Below, one piece after another: positions 7,128 to 14,856 of a stretch of 20,097 nt of DNA. A model generated the notes under the pieces. It saw nothing but the letters and a program-made list of their open reading frames with translations, did no database searches and had not been told where the DNA came from. The stretch is from CAYNST01 sp964399955 (GTDB taxonomy: Bacteria; Pseudomonadota; Gammaproteobacteria; Pseudomonadales; Cellvibrionaceae), in assembly GCA_964399955.1 (NCBI GenBank), contig CAYNST010000061.1, positions 1 to 20,097 of the forward strand. The letters run 5' to 3'. The translations under genes and the position numbers were made by a program. Positions within the stretch are counted from its first letter, which is position 1, and the number at the start of each line of letters is the position of its first letter.

Positions 7128-8260
7128 CAGGGCGGCCAACCGCGCTCACAACGCGTTTGAAAGTGGCGCACCTGGAAGCCGGCAGACACCTCTATGGTGG
7201 CGCATTGCAGGTTGAGTATCTGCTGCGTGGGCTCGCGTCTTGGCCAGTCGACAACCTGCTGATCTGCCCCACGGGTTCCGCCATTGGCTCGCTCTGCCAC
7301 CCCGAGCATCGGGTCATCGAGATCAAGATGAAAGGCGACCTGGACCTGGCGCTAGCGCCGCGCCTGGTGAAGATCCTGCGCGCAGAAGGTTGCCACTTGC
7401 TGCATGTGCACAGCCGCCGAGGCGCCGACATTTACGGCGCCCTGGCCGCCAGGATGGCCGGCCTGCCGGCACTGTTGTCGCGGCGGGTGGACAACTCCGA
7501 ACCGCCGTGGCTGGCGCGGTTGAAATATCAGCATGGCTACAGCCGGGTGGTGGCGATCTCCGCAGGCATCGAGCAGGTACTGCGGGCCGAGGGCGTGTCC
7601 GCCGCTCGGTTGAGCGTGATCCGGGATGCGGTTGATACCCAGCAGTTTACGCCTCTGGCAGACAAGCCTTGGTTTAAGCGCGAGTTTGGCATTGGCGAGG
7701 GCGATCTGACCGTGGGTCTGGTTGCCCAGTTGATTACGCGCAAGGGGCACAGCCAGGTGCTGGAGGTGCTGCCGGCACTTTGCCAACAATTTCCGCAGTT
7801 GAAAGTCTTGCTGTTTGGCCAAGGGCCTCTGCGGCGTCAGCTTGTTCAGCAGGTTGAGCAGCTGAAGCTTGCCGGCGCAGTCCGCTTTTGCGGGTTTCGC
7901 ACCGACCTGCAGCGGGTGCTGCCCTGCCTGGATGTGCTGGTGCATCCCGCACTGCAGGAGGGGCTGGGTGTGGCGCTGCTGCAAGCCAGCGCCTGCGGCG
8001 TGCCGGTGCTGGCCAGCCGCGCCGGCGGCATACCGGAAGCGGTGGCCGACGGCCAGAGCGGGCTTTTATACAACGTTGGAGACGGCGCCGCTTTGCAGGT
8101 TTTGCTGAGCCGCCTGCTGTCTGACGCCGGTCTTAGGCGCCGCCTTGGCGCACAGGGGCGGCTGCGAATGGAGCAGCATTTTTCTCTTAAGCTGATGGCC
8201 CGCGACTACTTTCACCTTTACCGTCAGTTGCTGCAGGCCCCACTTTCCGGCGCAGACTAG
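7124..8260 (+). CDS. GT-B glycosyltransferase, family 4
   Basis: This is a 378-residue protein with a two-domain GT-B fold. The N-terminal acceptor domain has AHLEAGRHLYGGALQVEYLL near residues 14-33, the usual glycine-rich turn. The C-terminal donor domain has VGLVAQLITRKGHSQVLEVLPAL (about 190-215), LLFGQGPLR, and the GT4 signature EGLGVALLQASACGVPVLAS, then RAGGIPEAVADGQSGLLY (about 279-312). In the EX7E motif the second Glu is Gln (E279...Q287), a substitution seen in some GT4 enzymes. No signal peptide or membrane segment is visible, so it should act on the cytoplasmic face. The GTG start overlaps the methyltransferase stop, implying coupled synthesis. The acceptor is unknown. Lipid-linked glycan or LPS-type substrates are common for GT4, but nothing here proves one. 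Confidence 0.88.
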   Translation: MTGRPTALTTRLKVAHLEAGRHLYGGALQVEYLLRGLASWPVDNLLICPTGSAIGSLCHPEHRVIEIKMKGDLDLALAPRLVKILRAEGCHLLHVHSRRGADIYGALAARMAGLPALLSRRVDNSEPPWLARLKYQHGYSRVVAISAGIEQVLRAEGVSAARLSVIRDAVDTQQFTPLADKPWFKREFGIGEGDLTVGLVAQLITRKGHSQVLEVLPALCQQFPQLKVLLFGQGPLRRQLVQQVEQLKLAGAVRFCGFRTDLQRVLPCLDVLVHPALQEGLGVALLQASACGVPVLASRAGGIPEAVADGQSGLLYNVGDGAALQVLLSRLLSDAGLRRRLGAQGRLRMEQHFSLKLMARDYFHLYRQLLQAPLSGAD

Positions 8261-9258
8261 TAGGGGATCAGGGTAATGGACGGCTCATCCAAGGCCCAAA
8301 GCTGCTCGCGTAGCTGCAGAATGTGCTGAGACCAGTAGTGCTCGGTGTTGAACCAGGGGAAATGCATGGGAAAGGCCGGATCATCCCAGCGGCGCGCCAG
8401 CCAGGCGGCGTACTGCATCAGCCTCAATGTGCGCAACGTCTCTATCAGCTGCAGCTCACGCGGATCAAAATCACAAAACTCCTGATAGCCCCCCAAAAGA
8501 TGATCAAGCTGCACCTGTTGGCGAGATCGCTCGCCGGACAGCACCATCCACAAGTCCTGTATGGCGGGTCCGTTGCGAGCGTCGTCCAAATCCACAAAGT
8601 TATAGCGGCCGTCGCGCCAGAGGATATTGCCAGGGTGGCAGTCGCCGTGCAGGCGGATCTGCGCATAGGGGATACGCTCCCAGACAGGTCGCATCTTGGC
8701 AATCAGGTCTTCTGCCAGGCTGGAATAGGCGGGCACCAGTGAGCGGGGAATAAAATCCTTGCCAAGCAGGTAGTCCCGACTGGCTTCACCAAAGTCAGCA
8801 AGGCTCAGCTGCGGGCGGTGCTTGAACGGCTGAATCCGGCCCACCGCGTGAATGCGGCCCATTTGCTGCCCCAGCATGTACAGGTTATCGTCATCGTCCA
8901 GTTCTGGGGCGTGCCCGGCTCGGCGCTCGTACAAGGCAAAGCGATAATCGTCAAATTGAAACAGTGTCTCGCCGTTATGCACAATGGGCGGGACAACCGG
9001 GATTTCCAGCTCAGCCAGGGCCAGACTGAACTGATGCTCTTCAAGGATCTGCGCGTCACTCCAGCGGTTCGGCCGATAAAACTTGGCAATGATGGGGCTG
9101 CCGGCTTCAATGCCCACTTGGTAGACGCGGTTCTCGTAGCTGTTAAGCGGGTAGATGCGGGCATCGGTGATCAGGCCCACGCTTTCCACCGCGTCAAGGA
9201 CGCGGTCGGGGGTCAGCTGGGCGTAGGGTTGCGTGCTGGCGTTTTGAATCTCGCTCAC
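8257..9258 (-). CDS. srkA: stress response Ser/Thr kinase SrkA (YihE/RdoA)
   Basis: This is a 333-residue aminoglycoside-phosphotransferase-like kinase, colinear with E. coli SrkA over its length. Shared segments include LNSYENRVYQ (residues about 39-48), VAKFYRP-like IIAKFYRPNRWSDAQILEEHQF, the catalytic loop RLHGDCHPGNILWRDG (D206, N211), the metal-binding VDLDDARNGP, and FPWFNTEHYW near the C-terminus. In E. coli SrkA protects cells against stress-induced death and is Cpx-regulated. Start: GTG at 9258 with AGAGG 7 nt upstream. Its TAG overlaps the TAG of the convergent glycosyltransferase in a shared CTAG. The 209-bp gap to upstream comF suggests an own promoter, though both are on the minus strand. 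Confidence 0.95.
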   Translation of the reverse strand: MSEIQNASTQPYAQLTPDRVLDAVESVGLITDARIYPLNSYENRVYQVGIEAGSPIIAKFYRPNRWSDAQILEEHQFSLALAELEIPVVPPIVHNGETLFQFDDYRFALYERRAGHAPELDDDDNLYMLGQQMGRIHAVGRIQPFKHRPQLSLADFGEASRDYLLGKDFIPRSLVPAYSSLAEDLIAKMRPVWERIPYAQIRLHGDCHPGNILWRDGRYNFVDLDDARNGPAIQDLWMVLSGERSRQQVQLDHLLGGYQEFCDFDPRELQLIETLRTLRLMQYAAWLARRWDDPAFPMHFPWFNTEHYWSQHILQLREQLWALDEPSITLIPY

Positions 9259-9467
9259 CGGAATACCTCTGCTCTGAATGATGTGAGTGGTTCTCCTCAG
9301 GTAACTGTTCAGTTCATATCCGAATTTGCCCGTAGCTGCGTTAAAAGATGGCCTTTAACAGGTGCAAACTCACATTCTTCGCCTTGTTCTGCGCAAATCC
9401 GAACGCAAGCTGAACAGTCGCGGGATGAGCCGAATACTTGCGTCCCATCATGATAAAGCATTCAGCC

Positions 9468-10154
9468 TCAGGGCGTACGCGCCAATGCCCACACATCAAC
9501 CCGTATTGCGCCGGCCTGCAGCAGGCATTCAGACATTCGAGTGGCGGTTGCGCCGGTGGTGATGACATCGTCTACGATTGCCAAGTGCCTTCCTTGGACC
9601 TCCCCCGTGCAGGCAAAAGTTCCCCGCAGGTTGGCCAGGCGGGCGCGGCGGTCCAGGGTCTTCTGCGCTGCGGAATGAGTGCATTTGCGCACAAAGTCCC
9701 GCCACGGGCGGTCCAGCGCAGGCGCAAGGCTGGCAGCCAGTACTTCGGTCTGGTTGTGGCCTCTCGTCAGTCTGCGGGCCCAGTGGATAGGTACCGGCAC
9801 CAAGGCATCCGGCAGGCGGTCATCGCTGTAGCGCTGGGCAATCATCGCCGCGAGCAGGGGCACAAAGTAGCGTGCGCCGCTATAGGGGTCCTTGCGTTTG
9901 AAGTGCTGCAGCAGGCGGTCCAGCGGGTAGCCGTAGAGGTAGCAGCAGACGGCTACAGAAAACGGCTTTTTGTGGTTCAGGCAGTCGCCGCACAGGCTGC
10001 GCGCGGCTTCACGCTCCGGCATGGGCATGGCGCACATCTGGCAGCAGTCGTCCAGGCGAGGCAGATCCTGCTCACAGCCGCTGCAAAGGTAGGCAGAGGC
10101 CGGTGCGTGACACAGGGGGCAGCAATGGGGCAGGTGGCGGTAGAGATTAAACAT
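9468..10154 (-). CDS. comF: ComF family phosphoribosyltransferase-like protein
   Basis: This is a 228-residue protein. The N-terminus holds zinc-ribbon cysteines: CPLCHAP, LCSGCEQDLP, CCQMCAMPMP and LCGDCL (residues about 11-60). The rest is a type I phosphoribosyltransferase fold, with VPVPIHWARRLTRGHNQTEVLA near 120-140 and the PRPP-binding loop VDDVITTGATA near 191-201. ComF/GntX proteins are linked to DNA uptake, where ComFC is a ssDNA-binding competence factor. The role in this organism is inferred from family only. It diverges from bioB, a common arrangement in Pseudomonas and relatives. The ATG at 10152-10154 has only a weak Shine-Dalgarno, and the BirA-like operator begins directly upstream of it. 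Confidence 0.92.
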   Translation of the reverse strand: MFNLYRHLPHCCPLCHAPASAYLCSGCEQDLPRLDDCCQMCAMPMPEREAARSLCGDCLNHKKPFSVAVCCYLYGYPLDRLLQHFKRKDPYSGARYFVPLLAAMIAQRYSDDRLPDALVPVPIHWARRLTRGHNQTEVLAASLAPALDRPWRDFVRKCTHSAAQKTLDRRARLANLRGTFACTGEVQGRHLAIVDDVITTGATATRMSECLLQAGAIRVDVWALARTP

Positions 10155-10187
10155 AAGTAAACCAAACTATCCTTATTTGGTTGACAG
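10155..10187. promoter_or_regulatory. BirA (biotin repressor) operator
   Basis: AAGTAAACC (10155-10163), 15 nt, GGTTGACAG (10179-10187). The published gammaproteobacterial BirA box is TTGTAAACC-N14/15-GGTTTACAA, so each half matches 7 of 9 positions with the right spacing. It abuts the comF start codon and covers the bioB -35 hexamer, as expected for biotin-bound BirA repression of bioBF(HC)D. The arms also form the AACCAAA/TTTGGTT inverted repeat (10160-10166 and 10176-10182). Confidence 0.75.
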
Positions 10188-10208
10188 CGGCCTTGCAGTC
10201 ACTATTAT
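10181..10208 (+). promoter_or_regulatory. sigma70-type promoter of the biotin operon
   Basis: A perfect -35 TTGACA (10181-10186), a 16-nt spacer, and -10 TATTAT (10203-10208, 5 of 6). Transcription would start near 10215, leaving a leader of about 56 nt before the bioB ATG. The -35 lies inside the BirA-like operator. Confidence 0.75.
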
Positions 10209-10270
10209 GAGCCTTTTCGCCGCCGGCGTCATGTTTGCTTTTTGCCACCTTACCTGGGGTTGATTCGGTT

Positions 10271-11305
10271 ATGCACCTTACTCATTCATCTATCCGTCAC
10301 GACTGGACTCGCCAGGAAATTGTCGACCTGTTCAATCTGCCATTTAACGATCTTTTGTTTCAGGCACAGCAAGTGCATCGTGCACACTTCAATCCTAACC
10401 AGGTACAAGTCAGCACGCTGTGCTCCATCAAGACCGGCGCCTGCCCCGAGGACTGCGCCTACTGCCCGCAAAGCGCCCGTTACGACACGGGGCTTGAGCG
10501 GGAAAAGCTGATGGCGGTAGAAAAAGTACTGGCGGAGGCGCAGGCCGCCAAGGACAGCGGGGCGACGCGCTTTTGCATGGGGGCGGCCTGGCGTTCACCC
10601 AAGGGCAAAGACATGCCTTACGTAGTGGATATGGTGCAGGGTGTCAAAGCGCTGGGGCTTGAAACCTGTATGACGCTTGGCATGTTGGACAGCCAGCAGG
10701 CGCAGACTCTGGCTGAAGCTGGCCTGGACTACTACAACCACAACCTGGATACCTCGCCGGAATACTACGGCGAGATCATCACCACGCGCACCTATCAGGA
10801 CAGACTGACCACCCTGGACAACGTGCGCAGCGCCGGCATGAAAGTGTGCTGTGGGGGCATAGTGGGTATGGGGGAGGGTGAACAGGACCGGGCAGGGTTG
10901 CTGCAGCAACTGGCAAACCTGGCGGAGCATCCGGAGTCGGTGCCCATCAACATGTTGGTGAAGGTGCAAGGTACGCCGCTGGAAAACGAAGCAGATCTGG
11001 ACCCCTTTGATTTCATTCGCACCGTGGCGGTGGCCCGCCTCCTGCTGCCGAAGTCCTACGTGCGCCTGTCAGCCGGACGCGAGCAGATGAACGATCAGAC
11101 CCAGGCTCTGGCTTTTTTGGCCGGCGCCAATTCCATTTTCTATGGCGAGAAACTGCTGACCACGGCCAACCCCGAGTCAAACAAGGACACGCAGTTGTTC
11201 CGACGCCTGGGCCTGGCGGCAGAAGGCGCAGCCCACTCCGCAACCGATGTGCAAACACCCGTCCAGGCTCCAACCGCGCTGTTCTACAACGCCGCTCACC
11301 GCTGA
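10271..11305 (+). CDS. bioB: biotin synthase (radical SAM)
   Basis: This 344-residue enzyme inserts sulfur into dethiobiotin, the last step of biotin synthesis. The radical-SAM [4Fe-4S] motif is C58-PEDC62-AYC65. Other family segments are TRFCMGAAWRSP, YYNHNLDTSPEYY, and the [2Fe-2S] ligand Cys in KVCCGGIVGMGE; the position after it is Cys where E. coli has Ser. Also present are VPINMLVKVQGTPL, RLSAGREQMN with the Arg cluster ligand, and GANSIFYGEKLLTT. The frame extends to a TTG at 10235, but ATG 10271 gives the expected N-terminus (HDWTRQEIVDLFNLPFNDLLF) and has GGGG about 11 nt upstream. First gene of bioBF(HC)D, 6 nt before bioF. Confidence 0.97.
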   Translation: MHLTHSSIRHDWTRQEIVDLFNLPFNDLLFQAQQVHRAHFNPNQVQVSTLCSIKTGACPEDCAYCPQSARYDTGLEREKLMAVEKVLAEAQAAKDSGATRFCMGAAWRSPKGKDMPYVVDMVQGVKALGLETCMTLGMLDSQQAQTLAEAGLDYYNHNLDTSPEYYGEIITTRTYQDRLTTLDNVRSAGMKVCCGGIVGMGEGEQDRAGLLQQLANLAEHPESVPINMLVKVQGTPLENEADLDPFDFIRTVAVARLLLPKSYVRLSAGREQMNDQTQALAFLAGANSIFYGEKLLTTANPESNKDTQLFRRLGLAAEGAAHSATDVQTPVQAPTALFYNAAHR

Positions 11306-11311
11306 TCACCC

Positions 11312-12487
11312 GTGGTTTTGGACGATCTACTCAACCGGCGGCTTGGCGAAAGGACCCGTTTGAACCGCTACCGCCGGCGAGTCTCGGTGCAGAGTCCGCA
11401 AGGTGCCAGTGTTCGGGTGAACGGTCGCTCTCTGCGCACGTTTTGCAGCAACGACTACCTGGGCTTGGCCAATCATCCTCAAGTGGTGGCGGCAATGCGC
11501 GAGGCGGCCGAGCGGTGGGGGGTTGGTAGCGGTGCTTCGCACCTGGTCTGTGGGCACAGCGCCGCTCATCAAGCGCTGGAAGAGGCGTTGGCCGAGTTTA
11601 CCGGCAGGCCGCGGGCGCTGTTATTTTCCACCGGCTACATGGCCAACCTCGGCTGCATCACTGCATTGGTGGGGCGCGCCGATGCGGTTTTCGAAGACAG
11701 GCTCAATCACGCCTCGCTGCTTGACGGTGGCCTGCTCAGCCAGGCTCAGTTCAAACGGTTTCGCCACGCAGACCTGCAGCACCTGACGCAGCAACTGGAA
11801 GCCTGCCGCGCCACCCATAAGCTGATTGTCACCGACGGCGTCTTCAGCATGGACGGTGACTTGGCGCCACTGCCTGAGCTGGCACAACTGGCGCACCGGC
11901 ACAACGCCTGGTTGATGGTGGACGACGCTCACGGGATAGGCTGTCTGGGTGCCAGTGGCGGTGGGGTGGTGGAGCTGCTGCAATTGAGTATCAAAGAAGT
12001 GCCGGTACTGGTTGGCACCCTGGGCAAGGCGTTTGGCAGCTTCGGTGCTTTTGTGGCCGGTAGCCATGCCTTGATTGAGGCACTGGTTCAGTTTGCGCGG
12101 CCGTACATCTATACCACCGCCATGCCCCCCGCAGTGGCCGCCGCCACCCTCGCCAGTCTGCGCGTTTTGCGCGAGGAGCCCTGGCGGCGCGCCCATCTGC
12201 AGGCGCTTATCAGCCATTTCTGCGAGCAGGCTGACGCCCTTGACCTGCCTTTGATGCCTTCGCCAACGGCTATCCAGCCACTGCTGGTGGGCGACGATAC
12301 GGATGCCCTGGCCGCTGCCGAATTTCTTCATCAGCGCGGCTTCTGGGTTTCGGCCATTCGTCCGCCGACGGTGCCGGAGGGCACGGCGCGGCTGCGCGTA
12401 ACCCTCTCTGCCAGCCACAGCCTGGCCGATGTCGACGCACTGCTGCAGGCGTTGGCGGAGTGCCCCTCGTTGCAACAAAAGGACTGA
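11312..12487 (+). CDS. bioF: 8-amino-7-oxononanoate synthase
   Basis: This 391-residue PLP enzyme condenses pimeloyl-ACP with L-alanine. Seen are FCSNDYLGLANHP (residues about 45-57), GSGASHLVCGHSAAHQALEEALAEFTGR, VTDGVFSMDGDLAPLPEL, LMVDDAHGIGCLG, and the PLP lysine K239 in VGTLGKAFGSFGAF. Length is normal for BioF (about 385). The GTG start at 11312 is 6 nt after the bioB stop with no strong Shine-Dalgarno, so translational coupling is likely. The gene ends 7 nt before the BioHC start. Confidence 0.96.
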   Translation: MVLDDLLNRRLGERTRLNRYRRRVSVQSPQGASVRVNGRSLRTFCSNDYLGLANHPQVVAAMREAAERWGVGSGASHLVCGHSAAHQALEEALAEFTGRPRALLFSTGYMANLGCITALVGRADAVFEDRLNHASLLDGGLLSQAQFKRFRHADLQHLTQQLEACRATHKLIVTDGVFSMDGDLAPLPELAQLAHRHNAWLMVDDAHGIGCLGASGGGVVELLQLSIKEVPVLVGTLGKAFGSFGAFVAGSHALIEALVQFARPYIYTTAMPPAVAAATLASLRVLREEPWRRAHLQALISHFCEQADALDLPLMPSPTAIQPLLVGDDTDALAAAEFLHQRGFWVSAIRPPTVPEGTARLRVTLSASHSLADVDALLQALAECPSLQQKD

Positions 12488-12494
12488 GCCTTCC

Positions 12495-14030
12495 ATGCCA
12501 ATCAGCATGAGCGCCGCACAAGCGGGCCCGCCCCTGGTGTTTTTGCACGGCTGGGGCAGCGGCAGTGGCATCTGGCGTGGGCTTGCCCAACAGCTCCCCG
12601 GTGAGCACCTGTTTATCGACCTGCCCGTTGCGCCGGTAGAGCTCGATGCCTGGTTGGATGAGCTGGCAGCGCGCCTGCCGCAAAGGGTCGTTCTTATTGG
12701 CTGGTCACTTGGCGGCGCACTGGCTACGCGCTTCGCTGCTCGCCATGAGGGGCAGGTTGCAGGGCTGATAACCATGGCCTGCAACCCCCGATTTGTGGCG
12801 GATGCCTCCTGGCCGGCCGCTATGCCTGCCAGCACCTTCACCACTTTCTGTGCGCAGTTTTTGCAACAGCCGCAAGCCACGTTTGCGCGTTTTTGCGCAC
12901 TGCAGGCCCAGGGCGATGGCCGCCGCAAACAGGTTACCCAGCAGTTGCGGGCCCAGCCCGCCCCGGACGCCAACAACGTCAAAGCCTGGCAGCAGGGATT
13001 GAACTGGCTTGCGCAACTGGACAATCGCGCTGCCTTGGCGCAGTTGCAGGTGCCCAGCCTGCATATTTATGGTGCCAATGACGCACTGGTGCCCCTTGCT
13101 GTGTCAGCCTCGGTGGCGCAACTGAAGCTGGCGCGGGTGGAGCAGCTTGAGGGCTGTGGCCATGCTGTACCCTTGGTGCAGGAAAAATGGCTGCCGGCGC
13201 TGATCAACAGATACCGTCAGAGTCTCTGTCCTGCAGCAATAGACAAACAGGCCATTGCCGGTTCATTCGGCCGTGCAGCCAGCCGGTACGATCGGGCGGC
13301 TCAGGTGCAGTGGACTTGCGCCCGCCGTCTGGCGCAGAAAGTAGAAGACCCGGGCGATGCCTGGATAGCCGACCTGGGCTGTGGCACCGGGTTTGTCAGT
13401 CAGGCTCTGTTGCAGCGCGGTTTCTCCCACCTGCGGACCGCGCAGCTGGATCTGGCGGAGGCCATGGTGCGAACGGCCCGCAGCAAACTGAACACGGCTC
13501 TGCCAGGCGCACTCTGGACGGTGGCAGACGCCGAAAGCTTGCCGCTGGCCGACGCCAGCATGAACCTGGTCCTGTCCAACTTTGCGCTGCAGTGGTGTGC
13601 AGACTCCGCACGGGTGCTGGCGGAGACGCACCGGGTTCTGCAGCCGGGAGGGCAGCTGCTGTTCACCAGTCTTGGCCCCCGGACTCTCCATCAACTGAGG
13701 ACGGCGTGGGCCGAGCAAGATGACTATGTGCATGTCAACCGTTTCAAAGAAGAGGCGCTGTGGCGGTCGGAACTGTCCGCCTGCGGCTTCGAAGTGCTGG
13801 AATTTGAGCGGGATTTGCACCAGGTTGAATATCCGCAGTTACTGGATCTGCTGCGGGACCTCAAGCAAATTGGTGCGCACAACATGAATGCCGGACGCAA
13901 CACCGGCTTGACCCCGCCGGCGCGGCTGCGAGCGCTGGTACAGTATTACGAGCGCTTCCGCACCAGCAGTGGGCTGCTGCCCGCCAGCTATGATGTCTAT
14001 TTTGTCACGGCCAGAAAACGCCCATGCTGA
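12495..14030 (+). CDS. bioHC: BioHC fusion: pimeloyl-ACP methyl ester esterase + malonyl-ACP O-methyltransferase
   Basis: One 511-residue chain carries both enzymes that open and close the methyl-ester disguise used in pimelate synthesis. Residues about 1-240 are an alpha/beta hydrolase of BioH type: oxyanion region VFLHGWGSGSGIW, nucleophile S71 in GWSLGG, acid D196 in YGANDALVP, H223 in GCGHAVP. From about residue 245 BioC begins with KQAIAGSFGRAASRYDRAAQVQ, then SAM motif I DLGCGTG (D293), VADAESLPLADASMNLVLSNFALQW, and QPGGQLLFTSLGP. I see no stop or frameshift between them. Similar BioHC fusions are known from Saccharophagus and Teredinibacter. ATG 12495 is preceded by AAAAGGA 11 nt upstream; ATG 12507 is an alternative. 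The stop overlaps the bioD start (ATGCTGA). Confidence 0.95.
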   Translation: MPISMSAAQAGPPLVFLHGWGSGSGIWRGLAQQLPGEHLFIDLPVAPVELDAWLDELAARLPQRVVLIGWSLGGALATRFAARHEGQVAGLITMACNPRFVADASWPAAMPASTFTTFCAQFLQQPQATFARFCALQAQGDGRRKQVTQQLRAQPAPDANNVKAWQQGLNWLAQLDNRAALAQLQVPSLHIYGANDALVPLAVSASVAQLKLARVEQLEGCGHAVPLVQEKWLPALINRYRQSLCPAAIDKQAIAGSFGRAASRYDRAAQVQWTCARRLAQKVEDPGDAWIADLGCGTGFVSQALLQRGFSHLRTAQLDLAEAMVRTARSKLNTALPGALWTVADAESLPLADASMNLVLSNFALQWCADSARVLAETHRVLQPGGQLLFTSLGPRTLHQLRTAWAEQDDYVHVNRFKEEALWRSELSACGFEVLEFERDLHQVEYPQLLDLLRDLKQIGAHNMNAGRNTGLTPPARLRALVQYYERFRTSSGLLPASYDVYFVTARKRPC

Positions 14031-14701
14031 AAACCTGTTTCGTCACCGGCACCGACACCGGCGTGGGTAAAACCCTGGTCACCTGTGGCTTGATCAAAGC
14101 CAGTCAGGCGGCCGGCCTGAGCGCTGTAGGTCTCAAGCCTGTGGCCGCTGGTTGCGAGTTGGAGGGGCAAAACTGGGTCAACGAAGACGCGCGGGCCCTG
14201 CAGAAGGTCAGCAGCATCGCCATGCCTTACAGTCAGGTCAACCCTGTGGCACTGGAGGCTGCCTTGGCGCCACATATTGCCGCAGCTCGCTGCGGGCGAC
14301 GCATCAGTGCCGAGCGGCTGGAGGGCTTTTGCCGGGGTGCAATGATGCAGAAGACAGACCGCGTTTTTATAGAGGGGGCGGGGGGCTGGCGTGTGCCTCT
14401 CAACCCACGGGAGACGCTTGCCGATCTGGCGCGACGGCTGCAAACACCCGTGGTTCTGGTCGTGGGCATGCGTCTGGGCTGCCTGAATCACGCCCTGCTT
14501 ACGGCCGAAGCCATAGCTGCCGACGGCCTGCCCTTGGCGGGCTGGGTAGCCAACTGTATCGACCCGGCAATGGCGGCGCTGGAGGAGAACGTTCAGACGC
14601 TTGCAACGCTGCTGCCCGCACCCTGCCTGGGTGTACTGCCTCATCTGCCGCACCCCAGCGCGGCACTGGCGGCTGAACATTTGACTCTGCCTTCGTTCTA
14701 A
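14024..14701 (+). CDS. bioD: ATP-dependent dethiobiotin synthetase
   Basis: This 225-residue enzyme closes the ureido ring from 7,8-diaminopelargonate, CO2 and ATP. The P-loop GTDTGVGKT sits at residues 9-17 (K16), with the catalytic Lys in GLKPVAAG near 37-44, and EGAGGWRVPL and VVLVVGMRLGCLNHALLTAEAI. Length is typical (E. coli 225). The start overlaps the last 7 nt of bioHC, so translation is coupled. It is the last gene of the operon. I found no clear intrinsic terminator in the 155 bp after it. Confidence 0.96.
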   Translation: MLKTCFVTGTDTGVGKTLVTCGLIKASQAAGLSAVGLKPVAAGCELEGQNWVNEDARALQKVSSIAMPYSQVNPVALEAALAPHIAAARCGRRISAERLEGFCRGAMMQKTDRVFIEGAGGWRVPLNPRETLADLARRLQTPVVLVVGMRLGCLNHALLTAEAIAADGLPLAGWVANCIDPAMAALEENVQTLATLLPAPCLGVLPHLPHPSAALAAEHLTLPSF

Positions 14702-14856
14702 GAGCGCGGCGCAGCGGGGCTTTTGGTTCGGTGGGCACTCCATCCGACCCCTGTCGCTTGGTCCTGCACAGATCTTGACTAAACTTAGCCTGAACCGCTG
14801 AGCAGTTGAGAGTTTGACCGCGCTGCTCCGCCCCTTCGAGTCTATTCGGATTTCTC

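Noticed and set aside
9339..9358. GTTAAA/TTTAAC inverted repeat between srkA and comF as comF terminator
   Set aside because: A-T-rich short stem without a U-tract; too weak to call.
9438..10160. 240-codon plus-strand frame opposite comF
   Set aside because: ComF on the minus strand is clear from its cysteines and PRPP loop. The antisense product is low in recognisable features.
11621..13024. Long open frame (467 codons) on the minus strand opposite bioF and bioHC
   Set aside because: It is antisense to two well-supported enzymes and its translation has no family motifs. Such frames arise from G+C-rich codon use.
14702..14740. GC-rich stretch after bioD as intrinsic terminator
   Set aside because: The bases after the bioD stop do not form a good stem before the TTTT.
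14775..14797. TTGACT as -35 of a promoter for the M23 peptidase gene
   Set aside because: No acceptable -10 at 16-18 nt spacing.
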